Shown here: positions 1-13,017 of the stretch, piece after piece | How positions within the stretch are numbered: the first letter of the stretch is position 1 | Layout: every line of letters starts with the position of its first letter | NCBI GenBank assembly: GCA_963693285.1 | Contig: OY848926.1 | Location: forward strand, 3,642,501 to 3,706,500 | DNA: 64,000 nucleotides | Reading direction: 5' to 3' | DNA from: Xestospongia muta | Taxonomy: Eukaryota > Porifera > Demospongiae > Haplosclerida > Petrosiidae | The notes under the pieces: model-generated | Databases searched by the model: none | The model's input: only the letters and a program-made list of their open reading frames with translations | What the model was told of the DNA's origin: nothing | Translations under genes and position numbers: made by a program

Positions 1-2765
1 CAATTTTCTTGATAATGAATTACTTTTAGTTTCAGTGGAGGAGGTAGCATGTTCAACATTGGCTCTACATAGTCCATATTTGATAGTAAACATTGTATAC
101 ACTGTTCATCTAACCTCTGAACTGACCCTAAATAAATTAACAATAATTCATACGTGAGCTTAAGCTAGTCTATGTTGTATAGTCCTACCATTTGCCAAAT
201 AATTTCAAAGGCAAATTTAAGAGGTCAGTAAGATTGAATATTTCCTTCTTAGAGTAATTATTTTGACAAAATTAAAGGACATTACAGTTTTATCTACTAT
301 AGTGATTATAAAAAGTGGAGTCAAAAATTTGGTGGTTTGAAACATCTTTCAAGGCTAAAAAATAAATAAGTATATGTACAAAAGAAAAGTCAGTATCTCT
401 CTTGTCTGGCCCTTTCATAAATAATCAAACTTGGAAAATTTAGAAAAACTATGCTATAGTCTATAGTATATTAATTTTATCAATAATTTTCCAATTCACA
501 CCCAGTTCTAGTTATAAAAAATTTAAGCATACAAATGATTACAATAGTTGCTAAATTTCTAAACTAGTACAAAGAATAATAGTAAGTTTGTAATGCAAAT
601 TTTTATTTAATGTCAATGCAAGAGTAAGTATGGCTGAAATGGATAAGACTTACCAAATCTTATAATGATGGGACTAGTAATGACATTTCTATCAAATTTT
701 GACTGTCTCTGTTTATTACCACCGTATATAATAACATCAGTTTGTTTGACCTGTAAATGATTACTACAACACATGTGGAACATTCTTGGTTTCAGAATGG
801 AAGGAACAATAAACTATTGAAAAATAGAACATTGTTAAATTAACATTATCGACAGTATAAATGTATACAGTGTAGCTAACCTCTTTCCACTTCATAGACT
901 GAACATGAAGAATCCAAATATCAGGAACATGTTTAGCATCAACTCCCTGACCCCATACTACTATGACATACTGTTCCTCCTCAGCTATCTTTGACTCTGG
1001 ATCAACAAGGCAGGCAGCTGCATGTAGCCCTCGAGCACATGGCCATTTCTCATCTTGGACAGGCTTAAATGGTCCACTCCATTCCTACAAGAAAAAACAT
1101 ATCAGTTTGGTGATAGATTTTGCAATCTAATATGACTCTTCCTCTACCATTCAGTGACATTAGTAGACACTAATCATACTTTTGAGATTACTTAAATAAT
1201 GTCATTGATACAATGTGCTTTAATATAACAACATTCACTGACTGAATTTACTATTACATGATTGTTTTTTGGTTAGATCAAGTCATGAAAGTCTATGCTT
1301 CCTGTCTACTTACTGATCTATTAATTGTAGTTAGTTAATAATAAACACTGACTAAACAGCAGTTATCTTTACTTATACTTGTCATTTCATATATGTATCC
1401 ATGTATACAATATGCTTACTCTTGTATCCATATCTAGTATAAAAACATGATCATAAGTGACAGTATATTTTTCTTGTTTGCCGCCAAATAGGAGGGCATG
1501 ACTGTGATCAATTTTATTAAAAGTAAACCGTGACAATGGTGGAGGTCGATGACCAGAACAGTTGAGTTCTCTCCAATGCTCTATAAAATACAATGTGTAA
1601 CTACAACTATAAAACTGTCGTGTTCCTTAACATTGCTAAATTTTTAAAAAGTAGTATTACATTAATCACATACCGGACACAGGATCATACTCCATGAGAT
1701 AGTTATTCCACCCATGTTCAAAAATATAACCAAAACTTTGACTCCATTCAAAAGTAGCTCCATAAGGACTAGTAGGTCTAAACTCAAGTCCTACACCACC
1801 AAATAGTATTAATGTTCCATTATATGATACTGTACCACCTAATGCCATGGGTGGTGGAGAGTTTGGACGATCACTTAGTTCAATCCAGTTATACTCATTC
1901 AGATCAAGCTTATAAAGATTATTGCAGTAACCTTTATCATTATTACCACCAAACAGATACAAGTGATCATCAATAATGACATGAAATGAGCTCCTCCCCG
2001 CATTTGGTATTTTTCCATGCGTTTCTTCCCTTCTCCACTGATAGGACTCCAGATCTAATATTTCAAGTACAGGACCTTCTGCATCAGTATCTAAAATAAT
2101 TAAAACTATTTTTACAGCTTGGAATATATCATATGTATATTCAATCAGTGTTCACAAACAGATGGACCAAATTACTATTGTACATGTACTTGTTCAGCAG
2201 ATAAGTTATAAACATAATTGTGTCTATTCATGTTTCATTGATCTACTAGATTACATTGGGATGTAGTACTAAGTATAATGTACAGAGTGTGTTTATAGCT
2301 TTGCTTCTTAATAAAAATAATTAAATTATAATTAAGTTGCATTGTTATATATTTCGTCTTTCCTTCTCAATACTTTTTGTATTCCACTTAGTGAAAAACT
2401 TTATAAAACAAAGCTTGCCAACACAATTTTGTCAATTCTTTGCCCTCAATGATAGTAGTCATGAGAAGGATCATGCTTGGACTTTCTTGGAAATGACATC
2501 ACATGTGATCACTCAATATATTAAAACTATTCTATATTGGTATACATTTTTTATTTCTATGACACAAAATAACTAGTCATTTCACTAAATGTTGCTCCAC
2601 TGACCGACCAGGTAAATCAATCTGTACTAGAAACCGATCATCTCCTTCTCCCAATATGATCTGTGTCATACCACCCCATACCATTAACTGATGGTTATAA
2701 ACAAACACTATAGCTCCAGATCGAGGCCTGGGGAACTCGTCTCGGCTAGATGTTGCCATTACCAT
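1..2765 (-). CDS. Kelch-repeat protein, 3' end beyond left edge
   Basis: Multi-exon gene read right to left. Supported exons: 2765-2609, 2090-1674, 1580-1420, 1084-881, 750-654, probably about 244-191, and 127 to the edge. Kelch blades show as repeated hydrophobic-GG segments with spaced Trp/Tyr (MVWGG, YLFGG, LILFGG, ALLFGG, VVWGQG, VIIYGG). The phases of the first five exons agree. The last two exons leave the kelch pattern and carry Leu-rich segments (for example NMDYVEPMLNMLPPPLKLKV); they agree in phase with each other but not with the 654 donor, so one small exon is probably missing. Beta-propellers of this kind usually bind proteins; no catalytic or BTB domain is visible. The start is the first ATG of the open frame (MVMATSSRDE), with a second Met two codons in. 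The left edge truncates the gene, so orthology is not assigned. Confidence 0.8.
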
Positions 2766-3090
2766 AGAGAAAAGAAAGACAGAGCATAGATTATATCATA
2801 ATAATGAAGGGGGATGTTATAATATTGATAACTTAATGAGACTGATGGTTATGAATATCGTTAACATAATTAATCATAGAATGTGTGGAAACGCCCACAT
2901 ATTTCCAGTACACCAGTTCTCTGGATTTGTAAAGATGTCAAACACAGGATGCACCTTATTTTTTGCACACTTTCAAAAGGATATTGCAAATCTGATTTCA
3001 TTGGTCAATTTGCTACAAGCATGGCAGAATAACAACAAGTAAATAATGTAGATAATTAATGATGAACAATCAATAAATGAACTAGAAGCT
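2766..3090. other. Spacer between kelch gene start and foldback element
   Basis: About 325 bp with no convincing gene. A 68-codon open frame at 2836-3042 (+) lacks recognisable composition or splice context. The stretch probably holds the kelch gene promoter. It may also contain the lost 5' part of the hydroxylase remnant, but I see no matching protein sequence. Confidence 0.4.
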
Positions 3091-3174
3091 ATATACTGAG
3101 TAGTCTCATCCCCAGATGTACTCGCAAGCTAAACTAGCTTGCGAGTATGTCTGGGGATGAGACTATATACTGAG
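3091..3174. mobile_element. Tiny foldback (MITE-like) insertion with 10-bp target duplication
   Basis: The 64-bp core at 3101-3164 is a near-perfect hairpin: the 29-nt arm 3102-3130 pairs with 3136-3164 around a 5-nt loop, with only two mismatched positions. It is bracketed by the identical direct repeat atatactgag at 3091-3100 and 3165-3174. An inverted repeat between matching direct repeats is the signature of a foldback or MITE insertion with target-site duplication; 9-11 bp duplications are typical of Mutator-like elements. There is no coding capacity, so it would need a transposase elsewhere. It lies just upstream of a truncated gene. Confidence 0.7.
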
Positions 3175-3537
3175 GTAAAGATTTCTACCAAATTTATCAC
3201 CATTCTATCCTATTGTCACATTCATCCAATAGAGAACTTCCTTACTGGAGCTTTACCATTGCTTACAGGACCATTTCTTCTTAAAAGTCACATCTATACA
3301 TTTTGGGTGTGGTTTGGTATATGGATCATAGAATCAATGGATGGTCACTCAGGCTATGATTTATGGTTTATGCCATTTAGGTATTTTCCTTTCAGACCAG
3401 GTGCACAAGTTCATGATTGTCATCATTCTCATAATAAAGGTAATTTTGCAGCATTCTTTACCATTTGGGACAAACTTTGTGGCACTGATCTCTCATATGT
3501 GGCATATAATGAAGCAATACCAATTAAGAATAAATAA
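3175..3537 (+). pseudogene. Fatty-acid hydroxylase / sterol desaturase family, C-terminal remnant
   Basis: The open frame encodes about 120 residues resembling the C-terminal half of membrane di-iron hydroxylases. Visible are an HPIENF segment, two hydrophobic stretches with GP and W-rich membrane character, a DGHSGYDL segment, and the late histidine box HDCHHSHNKGNFAAFF followed by the WDKLCGTD tail typical of the family. The N-terminal half, with its membrane segments and the first histidine boxes, is absent; a foldback insertion sits where it should start. Members of this family act in the ER membrane on sterols or fatty acids. Without the first histidine boxes the iron site cannot form. 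It could instead be a 3' exon of a gene whose upstream exons I failed to see, but no candidate lies in the preceding 330 bp. Confidence 0.6.
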
Positions 3538-3784
3538 TAATTTTATTAAAAAAGTTTGTATAATTATGTATAATGTAATAGTGACTTTGATATTACGTGT
3601 TACTATTAATGTTTTATTAATACTGATATGATGTACAAACAATAACAGTGGTTTTGTATTAAACTAAGTAATTCCTGAGATATAGTGGTTATGAGAAAGG
3701 GACAGTAATAGAAGGAAAGACAAGAGACAGTGTCCAATGAAATACACATAAAACATTGACTGTGGTTTGTATCATTAAAGTACA

Positions 3785-6411
3785 TCATGTTGATTCTTCT
3801 TCCTAAATCACATTAACAGTTTACAAGTAGCACAATTTATAACTAAATCTCTTACCTTGCCTTCTGCTAGAGTTTGCTCTGAGCTCTCTTCAGGAATTGG
3901 AGTTGGTTGATGTTTAGGCATCAGAGCGTCTTGTCTCTTTCTCTCACGAGTATCTAACTCTTTCTTTTCTTGATTGAGTGTGTACCAAAAATCATCCTCA
4001 GCTTTCTTAATAGGATCTTCCTCCTCTTCATCTCTACACAAGAATACTAATATTATAGTCATTGGTATGTGATCTCACCCTCCTCCTCCTCCTCCTTCTC
4101 CTCCACCACCTCCACCTCCGCCTACAGTAGCTGCTGCCTGCTTAGCTTTCAATTTCAGTTCCCTTCTTCTACCTTCTAGTATTTTCTCTCTTCTTGTTTC
4201 ACGCTCAAAAATCTACAACCAACACATAACACGAAACATTTAAAGTATTTATGAGCATACAGCATTAATGTTTTGTTTTTCATTGGGTTGTAAAGAAGAC
4301 AGAGCTTCTGATAACTCCAGTACAGTTGTACTACCTGAACGAGATCCACAAGCTACAAGTCTTCCTTGCTCATGTACTCTGATGGCATGTAAAGAATCAT
4401 CACAAACCTTAAAAAATACAATTGAAATAAATTTTAACTTGAACATGTGTACTTGTATTGTGAGATTGGGTGTGGTTTGCTTCAAGCAAAGATCCCAGAC
4501 ATTTAGAGACCCTCCCATTGATGTTGTGAAAAACACACCAGGTCGTGTTGGACTCCAACAGCTGTCTGTTAACGGAGTTGTATTAAACCTAAACAATACA
4601 CAACAATAATGGAATGATGGAATGAAGTATATGTAGTTCACTACCTTGTCCACATGATAGGAGACTCTTTGGCATCTTCTGACCAGATCTACAAGGACAT
4701 TCTTTATCAGTAGTCATGTCATCTCAATAAACATTACCTTAGCAGTCCAATCTCCTACTGATAAGAATTGTTTAGGATAGAATGGATTACGCTATTAATA
4801 GAGAGATAACATCATATCATTACTTAATGAATAGGGGCTGTACTTGTAGAGAATATATGGGTCCTTGATGTCCAACAAAAGCATGTGTTAGCTTGTCTTG
4901 AGGAGTTTTACCTTTACGGTTACCAGAGAGGATGACACCTTGTTCAGTGCCTACCATAAACTTAGTTGGCTAAAAGCAAAACAAACAAAATGTTATACTA
5001 TTAAATTAAAATGGTAAGTTTGTACCATAGTAGATTCATATTCCAGTGTAATTCCACCCAAAACAACACCTGGTTTATAACCAGGATACTCCAGAACTAC
5101 TGTCTCAATTGGCTCTACTAGTTTCCGAATATCCCACCACATAACTTGGCCATCAGTTGAAGTGGAAAACACATCATTACCTAAAACAGTGAACATAGTA
5201 AATTAAATCTAGTTTTGCTATAAACAGTTTTCTTCCAGAATTAAAAGAAAATGGTCACAATAACAGACAATGGTGAAGTAGTACTAGAACTACTGAAATC
5301 ACATCATCTGGTAATTTTATTCACCTGTTTTAGACGATGGGTAGATAAGTTTATGTACTGGGTCTCTGTGGCTAATTTCTACTGGTGTTGTGTCTATAGG
5401 TTGTGAGCCTTTTCGAGTATCAAACACAACTATAATGAGAATTAAAATCAAGTCATTGATGTTAAAAATATATTCACATACCTATTTGCCCATTGTAACA
5501 ACCTCCAGCTAGTGTGTGAGGATCCTTGGGATTATACTCCAAACAGAGCATTGGTGAAGTGGGTTTAAGAGCCATTTCTGGACGATTAGGATTATCTAGA
5601 CATGAATTGATGCATTAAACAGTTTCAATGATGTTGCTATGGTTACCGATGGCCCATATGTATGAATCAAGAGAAACATTGTCAGGAGATTTTTGAAATT
5701 CTAGAGAAGAGCATGCTGTGGCTATTTTATGAGCTCCATCTGGATACCAGGATATATTTGTAATTGTCCTCTTTATTTCGTTGGGGTCACTAGAATTGAA
5801 AATATCATATCACTTGTTTATTGTTTAATACCTAACTCACCGGAGTATGTTAATAGTTCTGGCAGTGGGTGGTTCATCTCCTAGTAGTGACTCAACTTGA
5901 CTAAAGTATTCCTCATAGATATCAACAGCATTATTTTGCTTTAAAAAGTGTTCCATTTTCTAATCCAGACATACAAGAATACATGTGGAAATCCAGTACT
6001 TTTATCAACTCACTGTGCCAAGATCTTGAATAACCTGCATATATATTTCATCTTTTTCCACCTTTTTTCTGAACCTTATTGTCTGTTCTACTTCAGCAGG
6101 ATTGATGTCTTTTGGCCATCCTCCTTCTGTATGGTTCATCCCTCGATTCTCTGTCTCAAACCGCTCAGTGTTAACCTGAAAAGAGAAACACATTCTAGTT
6201 TCATGTGCATCAGGATTTCCTTTTCAACCTCATGTTCTGTCATTTCAGATGTATACTGAATAGCAACATCCACAGGGTCTTTATAAATAAAGTCATCTTT
6301 CAAAGAAGGATCTGGTTTGATGTCTGCACATAGCTCAGGTGGATAGTCAGAAAAAATCGGTTGCCTTCCAAATTCACTTCTTTTTTTAGTATAAACGTAG
6401 ACTATCTCCAT
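3785..6411 (-). CDS. DNAI2: Dynein axonemal intermediate chain 2
   Basis: Outer-arm dynein intermediate chain of motile cilia and flagella, a WD40 protein that holds the heavy chains together. The start [15 protein letters not shown] and the following [20 protein letters not shown] and [13 protein letters not shown] segments match animal DNAI2 closely. Early exons are 6411-6229, 6175-6014 and about 5959-5842; later exons carry WD repeats, including the diagnostic [13 protein letters not shown] at about 5100-5160 and an [11 protein letters not shown] helix near 4200. The final exon adds EEEST and stops at 3785. An insertion of about 14 mostly Gly residues (a GGA/GGT run around 4078-4125) sits in the charged C-terminal tail, which human DNAI2 lacks. 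It is transcribed away from RPS2 across a 350-bp shared promoter. It implies motile cilia, as in sponge larvae or choanocytes. Confidence 0.93.
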
Positions 6412-6761
6412 TTTCGCTAAATAATTACTCTCTTGACTGGACGACTGTGCAGGTGCTTATTCCCCTTTAGCAATGTTTCGCCATTTTTGTTGCTAAGGGG
6501 CGTGTCTTAACAACCGTTCTAAAATTTCAATTTGAGCATGCGCAGTACTACACTTTTTTAGAGACCACGTTTTTGCAGAAGAGAAGAAATATTATCATCA
6601 CGTAAGAAGTTGCTTTTTTATCGTTTATGAATTGTTATGGAGCTGTATTTATATTTTTATTTAAAGTAGCATTAATTTAATGGAAATAACGTACATATTT
6701 ATAAGGAAGTGTGCATAAGTTAAATTAAATGAACTGAAGGTATTGTTTTATTGTGTAGCAA
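6412..6761. promoter_or_regulatory. Bidirectional promoter, DNAI2 / RPS2, with RPS2 5'UTR intron
   Basis: The 350 bp between the two start codons must serve both genes. An imperfect inverted pair, cccctttagcaa at 6462-6473 and ttgctaagggg at 6490-6500, contains GTTGCT-type half-sites reminiscent of the RFX X-box expected at ciliary genes; it is not a full X-box. On the RPS2 side, a pyrimidine run near 6553 could be a TOP-like start. A probable noncoding first exon ends at gtaag near 6602, with the acceptor ttgtgtag just before the ATG at 6762. Confidence 0.5.
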
Positions 6762-7775
<1,014 letters not shown>

Positions 7776-7909
7776 TGGTACAGTAACCTGAAAAAGTTGA
7801 ACAATGTCTCTAAGTAAAATAATGTTGATGATTTTGTATCATATTTTTGAAAATTAATTTTTTGAGACATATTTTAATGGTTTGTGGGAGGAGTTTATAA
7901 TAGAGAGAC

Positions 7910-9182
7910 TTAAGATTTTATTGGTGTTGTCTCATCAGAAGATTTCCTATCTTCTATAAAGTTATTCTCATTTCCTTTCTCCTCATCATCTTTAATTTTG
8001 ACACTATAAAATGGGAACTCACAACAGAACAACATTTTTAACCACTTATTCATTCTATTGTAGAGTGCAGGAATAAATGGGACAATAGGACTAGTGGATG
8101 CTTTGTACTCTTGATAATCAGGGTTTCTGTAAAAATAAAAGCATAGTTAACTAACGCGCTTAAAACCTCATCTAGTATGTGACAACAAGTATTCAACACT
8201 GTTTAGTCCATGCATTTTATTAGAGAAACAGTCAAGTAGTCTTTACAAACCAAACTATCTGAAACACACACACAAGACCAATACTGCTAGTTAAACAATG
8301 CACAATATACTAAGTCTATTTAAAATGGATGTTACCTGCCATATTTTTTATCAGCACTTCGTTCTAATGGTGGTATACCAGTACCAAATACCAATAGAAA
8401 GGTGATAAAAAGTGGACTGATAACGGCTACCCACTTCCAAGTTTCCAGAATAGATGTGCTGATGATAAACACGCCCCACCAAACACACAATTCACCAAAA
8501 TAGTTGGGATGACGTGAGAACTTCCAAGGACCAACATTGCAAATTTTTCCTTTATTTGCAGGATTATTTCGAAATCGGAATTTCACCTGATCTGATATTG
8601 TTTCTAAAGCAAGTCCAAAAATAAAGATGAGTGCACCAATAATAACAGTAATATCTTGAGATGTGATGTCATCAAAATCAGGTCGAGGTGAGGTAGGAGA
8701 ATTGATAAACATCACCGTAAAACTCACAATGTAGACCCATAAAATCTGAAATATCCAAAAGACAAGAAATTTGAGTGGATTTTCACGGACGGCATCGAAA
8801 CGTTTATCAGTTCCAATTTTTATAATACGATACAACAGATAGCCAGCCAGTCGTATACCCCACAACAATACCAGTACTGTTGTAATGATTTGACGTGCAT
8901 TGTAAGCCTGTAGTAAGTAAGAATAAAAGGGAAATAAATGTACATCTCAATAATAAAACTGACCCCACTGAGACCAAATGTTAGAAGAGCTAAAATAACA
9001 AAATTAGAACCACCAGCAAAATCAGTCACTTTGTCAAACTTGCATGTACAAGCAATAATATAGAAGGACAGCTGCATTACAATTGTAACAATTAAACAGA
9101 GTGCTAGATTATCACAGTCTCGAGGTATTACTACGACCCCTCTCTCTACAACGTTGCTGCAACCGCGAGTTAAGTTCTCCAT
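7910..9182 (-). CDS. DUF1295 / steroid 5-alpha-reductase-like membrane protein
   Basis: Three exons: 9182 to about 8963, 8909 to about 8336, and 8127-7910. The protein has about six hydrophobic segments and the DUF1295 signature: LWGIRLAGYLLYRI, KFRFRNNPANKGKICNVGPW, then SRHPNYFGELCVWWGV and a GIPPLE..ADKKYG tail. The SRHPNYFGE block is the conserved C-terminal core shared with steroid 5-alpha-reductases and isoprenylcysteine methyltransferases. The family sits in ER-type membranes and is predicted to be NAD(P)H-linked, but its substrate is mostly unknown. The last exon is hydrophilic and poorly conserved. It is divergent from the JmjC gene with only 115 bp between start codons. Confidence 0.87.
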
Positions 9183-9297
9183 AATACCTGTAAAGAGTAA
9201 ATGTTAGAGCAGCCCTGCAATCCGCCCTTTTATAGCGAAATCCGGAGTTAGTAACACGGATTCTGATTGCTGACATAGTCTTATATAACTGAGTATA

Positions 9298-12200
9298 ATG
9301 CCTCGAAGAAAAAAGCCTGCTCCTAAGGAAGTAGATAGGTCAAGTCCAGTCTCCTCGATAAGACATGTGACTGTTGCAACGGTACTATTAGCTCTAATAA
9401 CAGGGTGTCTCCTCAGTGTATATTGGAATTCAGGTATTTGTTGGTTGTGTAGGTGTATAACAACCTCCACCCATTTGCAGCTTTTTCCTCACTGCCTTTC
9501 TCTTCCTACGCGACAAAGAGCGTTCCATATTCCACAAAGAATGTCACTCGATATGTTATGCCATTCAATACATCCTTTATGTAACAGTGTCCAAGTTTAA
9601 CATGACAATTATATCGTGTGTTTCCGCTGTATAGGGAAATTGCTGAATGGAGAATACCTGTAATACTAACCAAGACAATTGCTGATAAGTATGTAGTTAA
9701 TACCGATATTTTATCTTACTAAATTTTCACTAACAGATGGATTGCTAGAAAGATCTTTACCACTTCCTTCCTTTCTAACCGTCTATCTCAAGTTGCAGTG
9801 TATCATCAAGTATGTACATTACGTCAGGACTCGTTGAATAGCATTATTACTGTTTTCTTAGGAACACAAGAGAACTTTTATCACATTTCATGATAACAAG
9901 CCTCTGGAGTCGATGGTACAGGATGAGAAATGGGAGCAATATAACTTGAAGATTAACATTACAATACCTAAACTTTTGGGATGGGTAAATTTATTATTCA
10001 TCAATTTTGCTTCCATTTATCCATCTATCTTTATCTGTCCATCCATCTGTCTGACTATTCATCCATTCATCCATTATTGTTTACTATCTAGTATTCCTTC
10101 TTGTGTAGGATAAATCCAATCTCTCTCCTGATATTGGTCCATGGTATTACTTTAGTCAGGATGTTCTTAAATTAAGGTGAATGAGTCCCTCAATCATATT
10201 TTAGTCATTCCAGTCCTTATAGGTCCACATTTCCAGACATACTGCAATATATTCAACCTATTAATGATCTTATATTAAGTGAAGACAATGTCCAAGTAAG
10301 TTCCTCTTTACTATCACAAGTTGTACTAATTTGGTTATCTCAGATCAATCTTTGGGTGGGCCGAGAGGGTATCATTACACACACACACTATGATGCCAGT
10401 TACAACTTCTTTGTCCAATTACAAGGCAAAAAACGATTTACTCTCTTTCCATCGAATCAAACAATGTATTTGTATCCTTGTCTTCACCCAGTATGTTGAT
10501 TAATTGGGTGGGTGGATGATGTCACTAAATGGATGGGTGGGCAAGTGGATCTATGTACATATGGATGAATGGATGGATGAATGGATGGATGTACATATGG
10601 ATGAATGGATGGATGTACATATGGATGAATGGATGAATGGATGGATGGATGTACATATGGATGAATGGATGGATACATGAATGGACAGATGAAATGGAAA
10701 CATGGGACAGACAAAGTAAATGACCATTATATGTATTCTATTATTATAGCATTATGGACATAGTCAAGTGGACATTCTTAATGTTAATTTAACTACATAT
10801 CCTCTCTTTAATGGGTATGTTGGCAATACATATTGATATTAACTATTAGCATTCATCTACTTAGCTCTGAAGCTCTTGTAGCAGAAGTTGGTCCAGGAGA
10901 TATGTTAGTTGTACCACCATATTGGTATCATCATGTTGAAACACTAGAAGAGAGTGTTTCTATTAATGTCTGGAGTGATGCACCAGAATATACTATTATG
11001 AATAACATGTGAGTAAAATATCGTATCACCTCTAACTAACAATTTTGTGAGATGATTGGTCATTAAATCAGGATAGTATTAACACTGTCTTGATAGCTTC
11101 TTAATTATAAACCATTGTCTAGTTTTATTGTAATTGGTACTTGCAAAGATGAAATAGAGGTCTGAGTCAGTCTTGTGTTGTCATTCCTTGATAAGCTTAA
11201 TATCCAATGAAGAGTATAGCAACCTGTGTATGAGATAAAGTTATTGTTTTGAACAATACTTACTTCCTCTGAGCAGGAGTGAGCGTAACTATGTATACCA
11301 GCTGTTAATTTTTGTAATTCAGTAGTGAGTGGAGTGACTAGAGACAAGATATTTCAATTATCATAGTCACTTAGCTGTCCTTAACACGATTGTCATTTAA
11401 ATATAAATGGTTGTTGTTAAAAGCATTAATTATCATTAGTTGTGACAACTATCTTTATTGTAGCTATAGTAAACCAATACCATTTAAAGAAGATTGGGAA
11501 TGGACTGAACTGGTCATTGCCACACACATCTATGCCAGAATGGTATGTGATGACCTATGTTGTCTGATTGAGATAATAAACAATGTCATTTGTAGTAATC
11601 CTCCTCCAATAAGAGATCATTTTCCTCTGTTCTAACCAGTAACCTAATCTCCCTTTTTGCCTGATGTTTTGTGTAGATATCATCCGGTAGAGCTCAGTAA
11701 CTATTAATAGAGATTAATGACAAATGTACATGTAACAATACATTAACTACCACAATTTGTACTTAATTTCCTTATAAGGAATACAGTGGTTTCCTGTGTA
11801 TGCACCTGTTCTCATCTTTTATTTCAGATAATTGAAGCGGTTGGGATTGAAGACTCGCTTCATTTTGTTCATAATCTTGTAACGCAAGTATGTCAAGATT
11901 ACATAGAGTACAATCATATGGTCATAACTTTATTTATCATTCCATTCATATTACTCCATACATCCATCCATCCCCCATTCGTATACATCCATCCATCCCC
12001 CGTTCATATACATTCATTTATCTATTCACTCAAACATCATGTGTTCATTTTCTATCACATTAGCGGTACTTACCACTTATTTTAAGACATAACATAAAAT
12101 TTAACATGACATGTTATCATGAAGTGAATCACCTCCTTTCAAACACAAATTGGTATCAAAAGGTAAGTGCACACTTTGTTATATAAATTTATATAATCAG

Positions 12201-12803
12201 AATGCTATAATCATGTGAATGTGCATGTGTGTACACGCATGTGTCTGTGTGTGTGTGTGTGTGGTAGAATTAATAATTGCAATAATACTAAATAGTTAAC
12301 ATGGTTCAATGCTTTTCTACTCTGTTCCCTTGTTTATCACTCCTCTCTATAGGAAATCCAATATGGGTCACTTTTAAAGAAAGGAGTAATCACACTTAGT
12401 CATTTGTTCAAAGATGTACCAATTGAGTAAGTTATAAGAATGATAATACCTATCAGATTATGCATACATCACGTGGAGGAAAGACATGTAGATTATTTAT
12501 TATTACATACTTTATATTAAGAATATTAAGTTAACCATTCATCTCGTGAGGAAATATGTCATACCACACATGCTATAGTAATTAAATGTAACACAACACT
12601 TGTATAGATTGTAGTTATGTTACACTGCACTACGTATTATGACATTGTTTCTGTGTAGGGCTACTATAAGAATTTGTGTTGCTAACTATCTAGAACATTT
12701 AGTTCATCGTGTTGTTGGTCTGGAATATGTGTGCCCTTTCCTCTCTGTCTTAGCTGGAATATCAGAAGAAGAGCTGTATCAAAGACTAAGAGACTCTGAC
12801 TGA
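9298..12803 (+). CDS. Membrane-anchored JmjC/cupin-8 oxygenase-like protein
   Basis: At least ten short exons. The first are 9298-9433, 9481-9580, 9635-9688, 9737-9809 and 9862-9984, with agreeing phases; the last coding exon ends at 12803. The N-terminus is basic (PRRKKPAPK) then strongly hydrophobic ([20 protein letters not shown]), which looks like a type II signal anchor. The rest is a JmjC/cupin-8 fold: [20 protein letters not shown] supplies the HxD pair, [15 protein letters not shown] follows, and [20 protein letters not shown] supplies the distal His. The family uses Fe(II) and 2-oxoglutarate to hydroxylate proteins or RNA; HSPBAP1-, JMJD5- and TYW5-like proteins are relatives. The anchor suggests an ER/Golgi lumen or cell-surface substrate. 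Exons between 11890 and 12358 are uncertain. Confidence 0.8.
10556..10690. repeat. ATGG/ATGA tetranucleotide array
   Basis: An irregular array of ATGGATGGATGA and ATGGATGTACAT units lies in an intron of the JmjC-like gene. Related ATCC-type patches lie at about 9998-10075, 11955-12030, 32041-32235 and 46640-46685, all in introns. The family looks like ordinary tetranucleotide expansion. Confidence 0.85.
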
Positions 12804-12930
12804 TAATTTGTATCAATTCAACACTACTTATTTTTATTAATAATAATTGTTACTAATTGAATTAAGTGTTAAATAGTGCCACTTTGACTCGCGTTTTTAT
12901 CGCTTGAAAACACTTCAAAGACATACTTCA

Positions 12931-12984
12931 ATGGATTCAGTACCAAGAATCACAGTAAGATTATATTGCTCAAATTAAATAATT

Positions 12985-13017
<33 letters not shown>

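Noticed and set aside
2337..2576. 79-codon plus-strand frame
   Set aside because: Lies in the kelch gene's first intron, with no splice or composition support.
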